Shown here: in pieces, positions 44,138-53,193 of the stretch
Layout: each line of letters opens with the position of its first letter
Numbering within the stretch: position 1 is the stretch's first letter
From: Streptomyces physcomitrii
GTDB taxonomy: Bacteria > Actinomycetota > Actinomycetes > Streptomycetales > Streptomycetaceae
Assembly (NCBI RefSeq): GCF_012273655.1
Contig: NZ_JAAWWP010000011.1
Location: 186,001-250,000, forward strand
Direction: 5' to 3'
Length of the DNA: 64,000 bases
Made by a program: the position numbers and the translations under genes
Notes under the pieces: generated by a model
Seen by the model: only the letters and a program-made list of their open reading frames with translations
Told to the model about the DNA's origin: nothing
The model's database searches: none

Positions 44138-44152
44138 GGTCGGGGCCCGGTG

Positions 44153-46573
44153 CTACGGCCGCCGGGCCGCGAGCAGGCGGATGCCGAGGGCGGGGTCCTC
44201 CCAGGCGGTCCTGAGGTGGGTGAGGCCCGCCTCGGTCAGCGCCTCCTCCAGGGCGCCCTCGGCGGGGGCCGGGGCCCCGGTCAGGGCGAGTTCGAGGCGC
44301 AGGGCGGCCGCGCCCGCCGGGCGCTTCGGGGGCAGCGGGGCCACCAGGAGGAGCCAGCCGCCGGGGAGCAGGGCACCGGCGGCGGAACCGGCCGCGCGCC
44401 CGATCTCCTGCGCGGTGCGTCCGGCGGTCGGCAGCCAGGCGAGCGCGAGGCGGTCCTCGGCGGTGAAGGAGTCCGGGCCGCCGGTGCGGACCTCGACCAG
44501 GCTCTCCCCGGCCGGGGTGCGCGGGTCCCGCGCGGCCCGCGCCGTGTCGGCCGCGGCCTCCGGTTCCAGGGCGAGCACCGGTACGAAGGGGATGTGGCGG
44601 GCCAGTTCGGCGGCGGCTGCTCCGCCGTCGCCGGCCGCGCAGCCCACCTTGGCCCCGGGCCGGTCGAGGCGCTCGGGCAGCCCTTCCAGCCTGCCGAGCA
44701 GTTCGTTGACCAGGGCGTCCGCGAGCGGAGCCGACTCGGTGCCGCAGCCGGTGAACTCCGCCCGACCGGCGGCCTGTTCACCGGTGCGCAGCCGCCCGGC
44801 AGCGGTCACAGTGCGGCGCAGGCGGGCCGCGAAGGCGGTGGTGCGGGGGCCGCCGACGAGGACGCGTTCGAGGCCTTCCTCGGCGGCGAGGCGGCCCTCG
44901 GCGTCCCGGCGTACCAGGGAGGCGGACACCAGGGTGTCGAGAAGCCGCGCGGTGGTGTCCTCGTCCGGGCCCCCGACTCCGGCCGCCGCCTCCTTGGGAG
45001 TGCAGGGTTCGAGGAGGCGGGCGAGGAGCCCGGTCTGCTGGGCCAGGGCGCAGGCGAGGAAGGAGCGGGCACCGGCGGCGCGTTCGGCGAGGCGCCCGGT
45101 GAAGCCGCCGGGGACCTCGGGCAGCGCGCCGGGCGGCTGTCCCGAGCGGGCTGCGGCCAGGGCGGCGTGGGCCCTGTCGAGGAAGGCGGTCAGCTCGGCC
45201 CGCTGCCCGGCGGGGACGGGGTCGAGCTTGGCCGCGGTCGTCATCTCGGCCACCGCGTCGGCGAGTTGGCCGGGAGCGCCGTTCGCGGCGGCCTCGGCGG
45301 CGTGCAGCGCCCACCAGGAGTCGGCGAGCTTGGCGACGGTGCGCTCGGCGGCCTCCTCGCGGACCCGGGTGCCCTCGATGCCGACGATGGTGCGCTGGCC
45401 GAGCTGCATGAGCAGGGTCTCCTGCGAGCCCTGTCCGGAGATGAGGCCGAGGATGTCGCGCATGAAGCGCTCCCAGGGGAACGCCGACATATAGGCCTCG
45501 CCGCCCATCAGGCCCATCACCAACTGGCCGATGCGCAGGGCGCATTCGGAGGCGTGGTGCTTGGCGACGGTGGCGAACTCGTCGAAGTGCGGGTCGCGGC
45601 CGGTGTCCCGGGTGCCGTCGAGCGCCCGGTAGACGCTGGCCCTGGCCTGCATGAGCAGGGCGCGCATCTCGCCGACGGTGCGCTCGACATTGGCGTAGTC
45701 GAGGACCCGGCGGCCCGCGCGGCGCCGGGTGGCGAGCGCCTCCACGCAGTTCTCGATGACGCCGTCCAGGGCGCCGAGTACCCCGCAGGCGCTCATGGTG
45801 CGGCGGATGCGGGCGTAGGTGTTCAGCTCGCTCAGCGCGTCGGCGCGCCAGACCAGGCGCCACTCGGGCAGCCGCACCCGGTCCAGGACGACCTGGCCGA
45901 GGCCCATGGTGTGCATGCCCATGGTGTCCATGTGGATCGGCGTGACGCCCGGGTCGTCCTTCTCGACCAGGAAGGCCAGCATGTCGTTGGAGGCCTCGTC
46001 GCGCACGAAGAGCAGGAAGAGGTCGGCGAAGCGGGCGCCCGCGAGGAAGCGCTTGGCGCCGTTGAGGACCCACGCGCCGTCCTCCAGGCGGGCGGTGGAC
46101 CGGTAGTCGTAGGGATCCAGGCTCTCGTAGGCGCCCTGGACGCCGAAGCGGCGGCCGGCGACCAGGTCGGGGACGTACCGCTCGATGAGTTCGGGCCGGC
46201 CGCTGGAGAGGATCAGCTCGCAGATCTCGACGCTGATGTCGAGCAGGACGGCGAAGCCGGGATCCCGGGAGAGGCGGGCGATCTCCTCGACCACCACGCC
46301 CCAGGCCAGCTTGTCGCGCCCCTCGCCGCCGATCGAGGCGGGCAGCGAGAACCGCATCAGGCCGAGGTCGCCGGCCTTCTCGAAGACGCTGTTGTCCAGC
46401 GGCCGGGAGGCCTGGTTGCGAAAGTGCGCGCCCGGGTTGGCCCGGTCCAGGACGAAGGAGGCGAACCGGCGGCGGGCCTCGCGGCGGACCTGCTCGACCT
46501 CCGCGTCCAGGGTGCGGTGGCCGGGGGCGGCCGCCCGGTTCATGACATCGGCGGCGTGCGCCCGGGCCGTCAC
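44153..46573 (-). CDS. Acyl-CoA dehydrogenase fused to a methyltransferase-like domain
   Basis: 806 aa. Residues about 20-400 are an acyl-CoA dehydrogenase: EKAGDLGLMRFSLPASIGGEG, FGVQGAYESLDPYDYRSTARLEDGAWVLNGAKRFL, and a C-terminal helical bundle. Where the catalytic Glu of the usual YEGT is expected the sequence reads LISGQGSQETL, so the base may be lost or moved. Residues about 490-806 look like a winged-helix plus SAM-methyltransferase fold: LACALAQQTGLLARLLEP, VGCAAGDGGAAAAELARHIP and AGALLPGGWLLLVAPLPP. The acidic end of motif I is weak, so SAM binding is unproven. GTG at 46573 overlaps the ACP stop. Last gene of the minus-strand operon. Confidence 0.82.
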   Translation of the reverse strand: MTARAHAADVMNRAAAPGHRTLDAEVEQVRREARRRFASFVLDRANPGAHFRNQASRPLDNSVFEKAGDLGLMRFSLPASIGGEGRDKLAWGVVVEEIARLSRDPGFAVLLDISVEICELILSSGRPELIERYVPDLVAGRRFGVQGAYESLDPYDYRSTARLEDGAWVLNGAKRFLAGARFADLFLLFVRDEASNDMLAFLVEKDDPGVTPIHMDTMGMHTMGLGQVVLDRVRLPEWRLVWRADALSELNTYARIRRTMSACGVLGALDGVIENCVEALATRRRAGRRVLDYANVERTVGEMRALLMQARASVYRALDGTRDTGRDPHFDEFATVAKHHASECALRIGQLVMGLMGGEAYMSAFPWERFMRDILGLISGQGSQETLLMQLGQRTIVGIEGTRVREEAAERTVAKLADSWWALHAAEAAANGAPGQLADAVAEMTTAAKLDPVPAGQRAELTAFLDRAHAALAAARSGQPPGALPEVPGGFTGRLAERAAGARSFLACALAQQTGLLARLLEPCTPKEAAAGVGGPDEDTTARLLDTLVSASLVRRDAEGRLAAEEGLERVLVGGPRTTAFAARLRRTVTAAGRLRTGEQAAGRAEFTGCGTESAPLADALVNELLGRLEGLPERLDRPGAKVGCAAGDGGAAAAELARHIPFVPVLALEPEAAADTARAARDPRTPAGESLVEVRTGGPDSFTAEDRLALAWLPTAGRTAQEIGRAAGSAAGALLPGGWLLLVAPLPPKRPAGAAALRLELALTGAPAPAEGALEEALTEAGLTHLRTAWEDPALGIRLLAARRP

Positions 46574-46845
46574 GCCCCGGCCTCCGTGCCCTGCTCCTCG
46601 GCCTCGCGCACCAGCTCGTCGAGGGTCTCGGTGCCGAGGAAGCGTTCCAGCGGGATGGTGGCGCCGGTGCGCTCCTCGACCTCGACGGAGAGCTGCGCGG
46701 CGGTGAGCGAGTCGATGCCGATCTCGCCGACCGGCCGGTCCCCGGGGATGTCCTCCGCGGCGAGGCCGAGCAGTTCGGCGATGAGGTCGGCGAGCCAGGC
46801 GGCGGTGGCGGCCTGTCCCGTGCTGTCGGGGGAGGTGGCGGTCAT
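46570..46845 (-). CDS. Free-standing acyl carrier protein
   Basis: 91 aa. The carrier motif is GEIGIDSLTAAQLSVEVEERTG; Ser47 is the expected phosphopantetheine site. It is coupled by 4-nt overlaps to the two acyl-CoA dehydrogenase genes on either side, so those flavoproteins probably act on acyl chains bound to it. ATG at 46845. Confidence 0.93.
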   Translation of the reverse strand: MTATSPDSTGQAATAAWLADLIAELLGLAAEDIPGDRPVGEIGIDSLTAAQLSVEVEERTGATIPLERFLGTETLDELVREAEEQGTEAGA

Positions 46846-48611
46846 GGGCGCTCCTTGGTTCGTACGGGCCCGGGCTCCCGGTGCTGCGGGGCGAGCCGCA
46901 GCGGGATCAGGGACAGGGCCCGGTCGTCGTCGTCGAGTTCGGCGAGGTGGCGTACCAGGCGGTCCTCGGCTTCGAGGTCGGCCCCGGCGGGCAGGCCGAG
47001 CCGTTCGAGGACCCGCCGCAGGGCCACCGAGAGCCAGGCGGGGTCGGCCGCGAGCGGGCCGAGTGCCCGGCGGCGCTGGAGCCAGGTGTGCAGGCAGCAG
47101 GCCCCGGCGTGCACCAGGCAGTGGCGGCGGGCCGCCTCGTAGGCCGGGGCGCCGCGGTCGGTGCCGAGCGCGGCGAACTCGGCGCGGACCTGGTCCCGTA
47201 CGGTGCGCAGGGTGCGTGCGAGGGCGGCGAGCCCGGGCTCGTCGGCGAGAGCGTCCACGGCCTCGTCGAGGCAGCCGGTCACCTCGTCGGCGCCGCCGTG
47301 GGTGAGGGCGGGGCGCTGGGCGCGCGGGCCGGGCGAGGCCGCCTGTGCGCCGAAGCCGAAGAGCAGCGGCAGCGGCAGTTCGGCGCGGGCGGGGCTCCTC
47401 CTGCGGGCGGCGCTGGCGAGCTGGGCGCGCACGGTGTCGAGCTGGACCAGCTGGGTGCCCTCGAAGACCGGGGTGATCGCCAGGTCGCGCACGATCTTCT
47501 GGAAGGCTCCGGCCCCGGCGCCCTCGCGCAGATAGGCGCGGGCGCTGAGCACCTCACCGCAGGCGGCGACGGAGTCCACCGCGAACTGCGGGACCACGTA
47601 CTTGGCCACCGCGGACCAGAGCGGCATCCGCTGCCGGGCCACGTCGAGTCCGCGGGCGGCGGCGAGGGCGGTGCACTCGGCGACGAGGAGGTCGGCGAAG
47701 GCCCGCGCGAGCAGCCCGCGCACCGGCGCGAGCTGGGTGGCGGGCGCCCCGTACAGGATCCGGCCGCGGGCGTGCCTGAGGGCGATCCGCAGGGCGGTGT
47801 CCGCGGAGCCGAGGGCGCTGCCGCCGACCAGGGTCCGGGTGTACTGGAGTATCCCGGAGACCATTTCGATGCCGCGGCCCCGGCGCCCGATCACCGCCTC
47901 CTCGCCGACCCGGCAGCCGCTCAGCGCGAAGCCGCTCAGGTCGTGGCCGCGCAGCCCGTGGGTGGGCACCTTCGCGAGGCGCCGTACGCCGGTGACGGCC
48001 GGGTCCTCGAAGTCGAGCAGGAACAGCCCGAAGGAGGGTTCGGAGGCGGCGAGCACGGTGGCGAAGGAGGACCGGCGGCCGTTGCCGACCAGCCACTTCT
48101 CGCCGTTCAGGAGGTAGCCGCCGTCGACCGGGACGGCCCGGGTGCCGGTGGCGAGCAGATCGCTGCCGGCCGCCTCCTCGCTGATGCCCGCGGTGCCCCA
48201 GGCCCGGCCGAGGGTCAGCTCGGCGACCCGGCGGCGCTGGGCCTCCTCGCCCCAGATCCACACCGGGAGGGTGGCGAGCAGCGTCGAGCCGAGGCCGACG
48301 GAGACCGCCGCGTCCCGGCGCGAGGCGGCGCGCACCAGGGCGAGCAGCGACTCGAAGGAGGTCAGGCTCCCGCCCTCCTCGGCGGGCACCAGGTGGGTGT
48401 GCAGCCCGGCCGACCAGGCCGCCTCGTAGGCCTCGGTGGGCTCGGCCTCCCGGTCGTCCGCGCGGACCCCGCGGGCCAGCGACATCCCGGTGTCCGGGTC
48501 GAAGGGGCAGCCGAGGTCCTGTTCCAGGCGGGCGGCCGGGGCGAAGGCGGGGAGCCCGTCCTCGGCGGTGGGCCCGGGTGCGGCCTGGGGTGGGGCGGTC
48601 GGCCCGGTCAT
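46842..48611 (-). CDS. Acyl-CoA (acyl-ACP) dehydrogenase family protein
   Basis: 589 aa. Core at about 60-400: AGLHTHLVPAEEGGSLTSFESLLALVR, TAGISEEAAGSDLLATGTRAVPVDGGYLLNGEKWLVGNG (FAD and substrate loop) and DLAITPVFEGTQLVQLDTVRAQL with the expected catalytic Glu context. A C-terminal extension of about 170 residues is helical, with no named domain. ATG at 48611 overlaps the thioesterase stop. It probably introduces an alpha,beta double bond on a carrier-bound acyl chain. Confidence 0.88.
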   Translation of the reverse strand: MTGPTAPPQAAPGPTAEDGLPAFAPAARLEQDLGCPFDPDTGMSLARGVRADDREAEPTEAYEAAWSAGLHTHLVPAEEGGSLTSFESLLALVRAASRRDAAVSVGLGSTLLATLPVWIWGEEAQRRRVAELTLGRAWGTAGISEEAAGSDLLATGTRAVPVDGGYLLNGEKWLVGNGRRSSFATVLAASEPSFGLFLLDFEDPAVTGVRRLAKVPTHGLRGHDLSGFALSGCRVGEEAVIGRRGRGIEMVSGILQYTRTLVGGSALGSADTALRIALRHARGRILYGAPATQLAPVRGLLARAFADLLVAECTALAAARGLDVARQRMPLWSAVAKYVVPQFAVDSVAACGEVLSARAYLREGAGAGAFQKIVRDLAITPVFEGTQLVQLDTVRAQLASAARRRSPARAELPLPLLFGFGAQAASPGPRAQRPALTHGGADEVTGCLDEAVDALADEPGLAALARTLRTVRDQVRAEFAALGTDRGAPAYEAARRHCLVHAGACCLHTWLQRRRALGPLAADPAWLSVALRRVLERLGLPAGADLEAEDRLVRHLAELDDDDRALSLIPLRLAPQHREPGPVRTKERP

Positions 48612-49438
48612 ATCCGCTCCACGACGATCGCGTACGGGCCGCCGCCGTCGTCCTCGGCGAGCCCCAGTTCATGGACGAAGGCGAGGCCGCCGCCGTGGCG
48701 GTAGGCCGTGGTGCGCACCTGGAGGAGGTCCCAGAGCTGGCCCGCGCGCAGCCAGGTCACGTCCAGGCGCCGCACCCCCTCGCTGAGCGAACGGCGCAGC
48801 TCGGGCGCCTTCCTGCCGTGCCGCATCACGAACTCCTCGCGGGCGCCGCCCGCGAAGCCGAGCGACTCGGCCCAGTACCACTGGTCGGCCACCTCGCAGT
48901 GGTGCCGGTGGACCCGGAAGGTGGTGGTGTCCGAGGCGATCTCCTCGCCCTCGCGGTCGAAGGAGCCGCGCAGCGCCCGCACCCGCGAGAGGTAGGGCGT
49001 GCGCTCGATCTCGTCCTCCCGGAAGGCGGCCACCACCGCCTCGGGCAGGGTGGTCGGCGCCCCGGAGAGGGCGAGGTCGCCGCTGAGCGCGAGCGGCACC
49101 GAGGCGGCGCGGGCCCGGACCGCGACCCCGGCCGGGCCGGTGACGGTCAGCTCCGCCTCCAGCTGGGAGGCGCGCGGTCCGCGCACCCGCATCCGGACGT
49201 CGACCTCGGCCTCGTCGGCGTCCTCGAAGCGCAGCGGCTGCTCGTACTCCAGCTGCCAGGCCCACAGGACGAGGCCCACCCGGTGCTCGGTGACCAGCCT
49301 GCGGTGGCTGTGCAGATGGTCGCGCAGCCAGCGGGTGCCGGCCTGGAAGGCCAGCCGCCCCACCGCGGTGGGCTGCAGCTGGGTGGGGGTGAACAGGCCT
49401 GCGTCCAGGACGACTTCGTAGGTGGAGCTGCGGGGCAC
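48608..49438 (-). CDS. Acyl-ACP thioesterase-like double-hotdog protein
   Basis: 276 aa with two hotdog halves. The first has STYEVVLDAGLFTPTQLQPTAVGRLAFQAGTRWLRDHL and a long beta-sheet. The second has FRVHRHHCEVADQWYWAESLGFAGGAREEF, similar to the acyl-ACP thioesterase C-terminal repeat. It may release or edit acyl chains from the cluster carrier proteins; a dehydratase-like role is also possible. GTG at 49438 begins five bases after the MoaD-like stop; the much longer open frame upstream is a shadow of other genes. Confidence 0.72.
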   Translation of the reverse strand: MPRSSTYEVVLDAGLFTPTQLQPTAVGRLAFQAGTRWLRDHLHSHRRLVTEHRVGLVLWAWQLEYEQPLRFEDADEAEVDVRMRVRGPRASQLEAELTVTGPAGVAVRARAASVPLALSGDLALSGAPTTLPEAVVAAFREDEIERTPYLSRVRALRGSFDREGEEIASDTTTFRVHRHHCEVADQWYWAESLGFAGGAREEFVMRHGRKAPELRRSLSEGVRRLDVTWLRAGQLWDLLQVRTTAYRHGGGLAFVHELGLAEDDGGGPYAIVVERI

Positions 49439-49443
49439 GGGGA

Positions 49444-49710
49444 CTAACCCCCCGACACCGCGGTGATGATGTCCACCCGGTCGTCCTCGGTGGCCTCGCG
49501 GTCCAGCTCGGCGGGGGAGAGCTGCTCGCCGTTGAGGGCGATCAGATGGGTGGCGCGCACCGTGCCCTCCCGGTCGAGGAGGACCTCGCTGAGGTTCGGG
49601 TAGCGCTCGGTCAGTTCGTTCAGGCCGGCGCGCACGGTCTCGCCGCCGACCTCGATGTCGTTCTCGTAGTTGGTGAACCGGAGCAGGACGCCCCTGACCT
49701 TGACGATCAT
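49444..49710 (-). CDS. MoaD/ThiS-type sulfur-carrier protein
   Basis: 88 aa, beta-grasp: VKVRGVLLRFTNYENDIEVGGETVRAGLNELTERYPNL, ALNGEQLSPAELDREATEDDRVDIITAVSGG. The C-terminal Gly-Gly is the site of adenylylation and thiocarboxylation in MoaD, ThiS and CysO. It sits in a fatty-acid-type biosynthetic operon, 300 kb-scale molybdopterin context being irrelevant here since moaC lies 13 kb away on the other strand. Inference: it delivers sulfide to the cluster product or a precursor. No E1-like activator or JAMM protease gene is visible nearby, so activation must come from elsewhere. Confidence 0.85.
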   Translation of the reverse strand: MIVKVRGVLLRFTNYENDIEVGGETVRAGLNELTERYPNLSEVLLDREGTVRATHLIALNGEQLSPAELDREATEDDRVDIITAVSGG

Positions 49711-49791
49711 CGCCAGGACCCTTCGTCGCTTCGTGGATGCCAGGTCGTGCTGCCCCGCGCGGTGGTGTGCCCGTGCCGGGGCACGGTGCCG

Positions 49792-51552
49792 CTACCGCGC
49801 GGGGGCCTGCCAGCGGGCGAGCTCGTCGAGCTCGCCGCCGAGGTACTGCTTGCGGGTGAGCCAGCGCTGGACCTTGCCGCTGGACGTCTTGGGGATGGTG
49901 CGGGGCCGGATCAGGACCAGGGCGCCCGGCGGGATGCTCAGTTCCAGGGAGACCGCCCGGCGCAGCGCTTCGAGGACCTCGCGGTAGTGCTCCGCGGCGT
50001 CTTCGGGGTCCGACTCGGCGGCGGGGTCGGCCTCGTAGACGAGGACCAGGCGTTCGGTGGCGCCCGAGGCGTCCTCGACGGCGAAGGCGGCACCGCAGTT
50101 GCGGCGCACGCCCGGGACGGCGGCCTCGCAGACCCGCTCGATGTCGACCGGGTGGTGGTTGCGGCCGTTGACGACCACGAGGTCCTTCATCCGGCCCGCC
50201 ACGAACAGCTCGCCCCCGCGCAGGAAGCCGAGGTCGCCGGAGCGCAGGAAGGGCCCCTCGCCGTCCGCGGTCTTCACCCCGAAGGCCGCCGCGCTCTCCT
50301 CGGGGCGGCGCCAGTAGCCCTCGGCCACGGACGGCGAGTCGATCCAGATCTCGCCGACGGTGTCCTCGGGCAGCTCCGCGCCGGTCTCCGGGTCGGCGAT
50401 CCGGATCCGGGTACGGGGTCCCGGCGGGCCGCAGCTCACCAGGGAGCGCGCGGCTTCGCCCGGCTCGGCCGTCCGTACGGCGTTCTCCCGCTCCAGCGGT
50501 TCGCGGGCCACGTCCACCGCGTGCCAGCCGCCGAGCGGGGCGCCGCCGGTGACGAAGAGGGTGGCCTCGGCGAGGCCGTAGCAGGGGTAGAAGGAGGCGG
50601 CCCGGAAGCCGCAGGGGGCGAAGCGCTCGGCGAAGCGGGCCATGGTCTCGGCGCGGACCGGTTCGGCGCCGGTGAAGGCCACCTCGACCGCGGACAGGTC
50701 GAGCCCTTCGAGGTCGGCGTCCTTGGCGCGGCGTACGCACAGGTCGAAGGCGAAGTTGGGGCCGCCGGTGACGGTCGCGCCGTAGCGGGAGACCATGCGC
50801 AGCCAGGACAGCGGGCGGCGCAGGAAGCTCACCGGCGACATCAGGGACACCTCGATGCCGACGGCCAGCGGGGTGAGGATGCCGCCGATGAGCCCCATGT
50901 CGTGGTACGGCGGCAGCCACAGGCCGCCCACGCTGCCGGGGTGCATGCCGAAGCCGCGGGTGATGTCCCGGCAGTTGTCGCGCAGTTGGGCGTGGCTGAG
51001 CATCACGCCGCGGGGCAGCGCGGTCGAGCCGGAGGTGTACTGCAGCAGCGCGAGCGCCTGCGGCCGCGGCACGAGGTCCTCGCCGCCGCCGACCGCGTCG
51101 TCGGTGGTGAGCAGCCGCGGGGCGCGGCCGTCGAGCGCGGTGGCGAGCCAGTCCGCCATCAGCGGCGCGATGTCCGTGGTGGTGAGGACGAGGTCGGTGC
51201 CGGCGTCCTCGATGATCGCGGCGAGCCGGGGCAGCGTACGGGCCAGCCGGGTCGGGTCCGGCGGGAAGGCCGGGACCGCGGGGACGCCCGCGTAGAAGCA
51301 GCCGAAGAGACCGGCCAGGTAATCCGGGCCGGGCGCGAAGAGCAGCAGCGCCGGGACCGGCCGGCCGCCGGTGGTCTCAAGGATCCGCGCGGCCACCGCC
51401 CGTGCCCGGCGGTCGAGTTCGGCGTAGCTGATCTCCTCGGCCGACTCGTCCTCGGCGACGAAGCGGTAGGCCAGGGCATCGGGCGTCTGCTCCGCCCGCT
51501 CCCGCAGCAACTGCGCGAAACTCTCCGCTCCGCGCTCCAGTGAAGCCTCCAA
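49792..51552 (-). CDS. Fatty-acyl-AMP ligase (FAAL)
   Basis: 586 aa. LQYTSGSTALPRGVMLSHAQL (P-loop), WLPPYHDMGLIGGILTPL, YPCYGLAEATLFVTG, LRSGDLGFLRGGELFVAGRMKDLVVVNGRNHHPVDIE and IPKTSSGKVQRW are FAAL signatures. FAALs activate a fatty acid as acyl-AMP and load it on an ACP rather than CoA. The start is uncertain: I prefer TTG at 51552 because GGGGGAGG lies nine bases upstream; TTG 51582 or GTG 51573 would add up to ten residues. First gene of the minus-strand operon. Confidence 0.9.
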   Translation of the reverse strand: MEASLERGAESFAQLLRERAEQTPDALAYRFVAEDESAEEISYAELDRRARAVAARILETTGGRPVPALLLFAPGPDYLAGLFGCFYAGVPAVPAFPPDPTRLARTLPRLAAIIEDAGTDLVLTTTDIAPLMADWLATALDGRAPRLLTTDDAVGGGEDLVPRPQALALLQYTSGSTALPRGVMLSHAQLRDNCRDITRGFGMHPGSVGGLWLPPYHDMGLIGGILTPLAVGIEVSLMSPVSFLRRPLSWLRMVSRYGATVTGGPNFAFDLCVRRAKDADLEGLDLSAVEVAFTGAEPVRAETMARFAERFAPCGFRAASFYPCYGLAEATLFVTGGAPLGGWHAVDVAREPLERENAVRTAEPGEAARSLVSCGPPGPRTRIRIADPETGAELPEDTVGEIWIDSPSVAEGYWRRPEESAAAFGVKTADGEGPFLRSGDLGFLRGGELFVAGRMKDLVVVNGRNHHPVDIERVCEAAVPGVRRNCGAAFAVEDASGATERLVLVYEADPAAESDPEDAAEHYREVLEALRRAVSLELSIPPGALVLIRPRTIPKTSSGKVQRWLTRKQYLGGELDELARWQAPAR

Positions 51553-51588
51553 GGCCCCGTGCCTCCCCCGCACTTGACGCAAGGGCCG

Positions 51589-51607
51589 CAGTGTTGCAGC
51601 AACATTG
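51589..51607. promoter_or_regulatory. Inverted repeat upstream of the FAAL gene
   Basis: TGTTGC-A-GCAACA, a perfect 6-bp inverted repeat around one base, extended by CA/TG with one mismatch, just upstream of the FAAL start in the divergent promoter region. It has the look of a repressor operator. No regulator gene lies in the cluster. Confidence 0.5.
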
Positions 51608-51660
51608 CGGGAGGGTCAATGATCATCTGCGCGGGTGGGTGCCGCAGGTCGGGCCTGGTA

Positions 51661-51690
51661 TTGACACTGGCGGGTAACAAGCAGCAGGGT
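51661..51690 (+). promoter_or_regulatory. Candidate promoter of the MFS gene
   Basis: TTGACA at 51661-51666 and CAGGGT at 51685-51690 with an 18-bp spacer, resembling the Streptomyces HrdB-type promoter (TTGACN, TANNNT), though the -10 begins with C. About 80 bp before the MFS start. Confidence 0.5.
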
Positions 51691-51768
51691 GATCCCCCGC
51701 ATCCGCCCTCCGGGCGGGCCCGGGCCGCCCGACGCGGCTTGCCGCGCGCCAAGTTGGGAGACGCGTCC

Positions 51769-53193
51769 ATGGCGAAGACACCGGTCGCTCCCGGGGACGC
51801 CCGTGGCGCCCCGGCCGCCGAGGCGGGCGCCAAGCCGCCCGCCGCCCTGGTCCTGCTGTGCTGCCTCGGCGCCTTCATGGCCTTCCTGGACAGCACCATC
51901 GTGAACGTGGCCTTCCCGAACATCGCCGAGACCTTCGACGACTCGGACCTGCCGACCCTGTCCTGGGTGCTCAACGGCTACAACGTCGTGATCGCCGCCC
52001 TCCTGCTGCCCGCGGGCCGCGCCGCCGACCGGCTCGGCTGCCGCCGCTCCTTCGCCGTCGGGCTGGTGCTCTTCACCCTCGCCTCCGCGGTCTGCGGGGC
52101 CGCCGATTCGGCCGGACTCCTCATCGGGGCACGGGTGGTGCAGGCCGTCGGCGCCGCCATCCTGATCCCGACCTCGCTCGCCCTGCTGATGCCGATGTTC
52201 CCGATGGCGCGCCGCCTGGTCGCCATCACCCTGTGGAGCGCGGCGGCGGCGCTGGCCGCCGGGATCGGCCCCGGCCTCGGCGGCATCCTCGCCGAGCACT
52301 GGACCTGGCGTGCGGTGTTCCTGGTCAACATCCCGATCGGCGTCCTCGCGCTCTGGGCCTCCCGCCGCCTGACCGAGCAGCGCGACCGCAGCGGCCCCAC
52401 CCCCGACATCCTGGGCGTGGTGCTGCTCGCCGCCTCGCTCGGACTGATCGCGCTCGGCCTGGTCAAGGGCCCGGACTGGGAGTGGGAGAGCGGGCGCACC
52501 CTCGGCGCGCTCGCGGCGGGCGCGCTGCTCCTGGTGGCGGTGGCCCTGCGCAGTGCCCGCCATCCGGCGCCGGTCATCGAACTCGACCTGCTGCGCTCGC
52601 GCAACGCGCTCGGCGGCAACCTCGGTTCGATGCTCTTCTCGGTGACCTTCTTCGCGGTCATCCTCAACAACATCCTCTTCCTGACCACGTACTGGCACTG
52701 GTCCCTGATCACCGCGGGCCTCGCCACCACCCCGCCGCCGCTGGCCACCGCCGTGGTGGCCCGGCCCGCCGCGCGCCTCGCCGAGAAGTTCGGTGATCTG
52801 CCGGTCGTCGTCGCCGGCTGCCTGATCTACATCGGCGGCACCCTGCTGCTGTTCTGGGGCGGCGGCAAGGACCCGGACTTCGTGCGGCACTGGCTGCCCG
52901 GCGCCGCGGTCATGGGCACCGGCGCGGGCCTGGTCTGGCCGGTGCTCGGCGGGGTCGCCCTGGCCGGGGTCGAACCCGCCCGGCTCGCCACCGCGAGCGC
53001 CGCCAACTCCGCCTTCCGGCAGCTGGGCGCGGTCCTCGGCACCGCCCTCGCGGTGTCGATCGTGACCTCCTCCGCCGGGGACCCGCTCGGCGGGGCGCGC
53101 AACACCTGGTGGCTGTCGATCAGCTTCGCCGCCTCGGTCGCGGTGCTCGCCGCCCTCACCATCCGGCGTACGGAGGCTTCCGCGGCCCCCTGA
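51769..53193 (+). CDS. MFS exporter of the DHA2 family
   Basis: 474 aa with about 14 TM segments. FMAFLDSTIVNVAFPNIA, PAGRAADRLGCRRSFAVG (motif A) and AGIGPGLGGILAEHWTWRAVFLVNIPIG (motif C and after) identify an EmrB/QacA-type proton antiporter. ATG at 51769 has GGGAG eight bases upstream; the frame is open to 51559. It lies between the two operons of the acyl cluster, so it is the probable exporter or self-resistance determinant of the product. Confidence 0.9.
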   Translation: MAKTPVAPGDARGAPAAEAGAKPPAALVLLCCLGAFMAFLDSTIVNVAFPNIAETFDDSDLPTLSWVLNGYNVVIAALLLPAGRAADRLGCRRSFAVGLVLFTLASAVCGAADSAGLLIGARVVQAVGAAILIPTSLALLMPMFPMARRLVAITLWSAAAALAAGIGPGLGGILAEHWTWRAVFLVNIPIGVLALWASRRLTEQRDRSGPTPDILGVVLLAASLGLIALGLVKGPDWEWESGRTLGALAAGALLLVAVALRSARHPAPVIELDLLRSRNALGGNLGSMLFSVTFFAVILNNILFLTTYWHWSLITAGLATTPPPLATAVVARPAARLAEKFGDLPVVVAGCLIYIGGTLLLFWGGGKDPDFVRHWLPGAAVMGTGAGLVWPVLGGVALAGVEPARLATASAANSAFRQLGAVLGTALAVSIVTSSAGDPLGGARNTWWLSISFAASVAVLAALTIRRTEASAAP

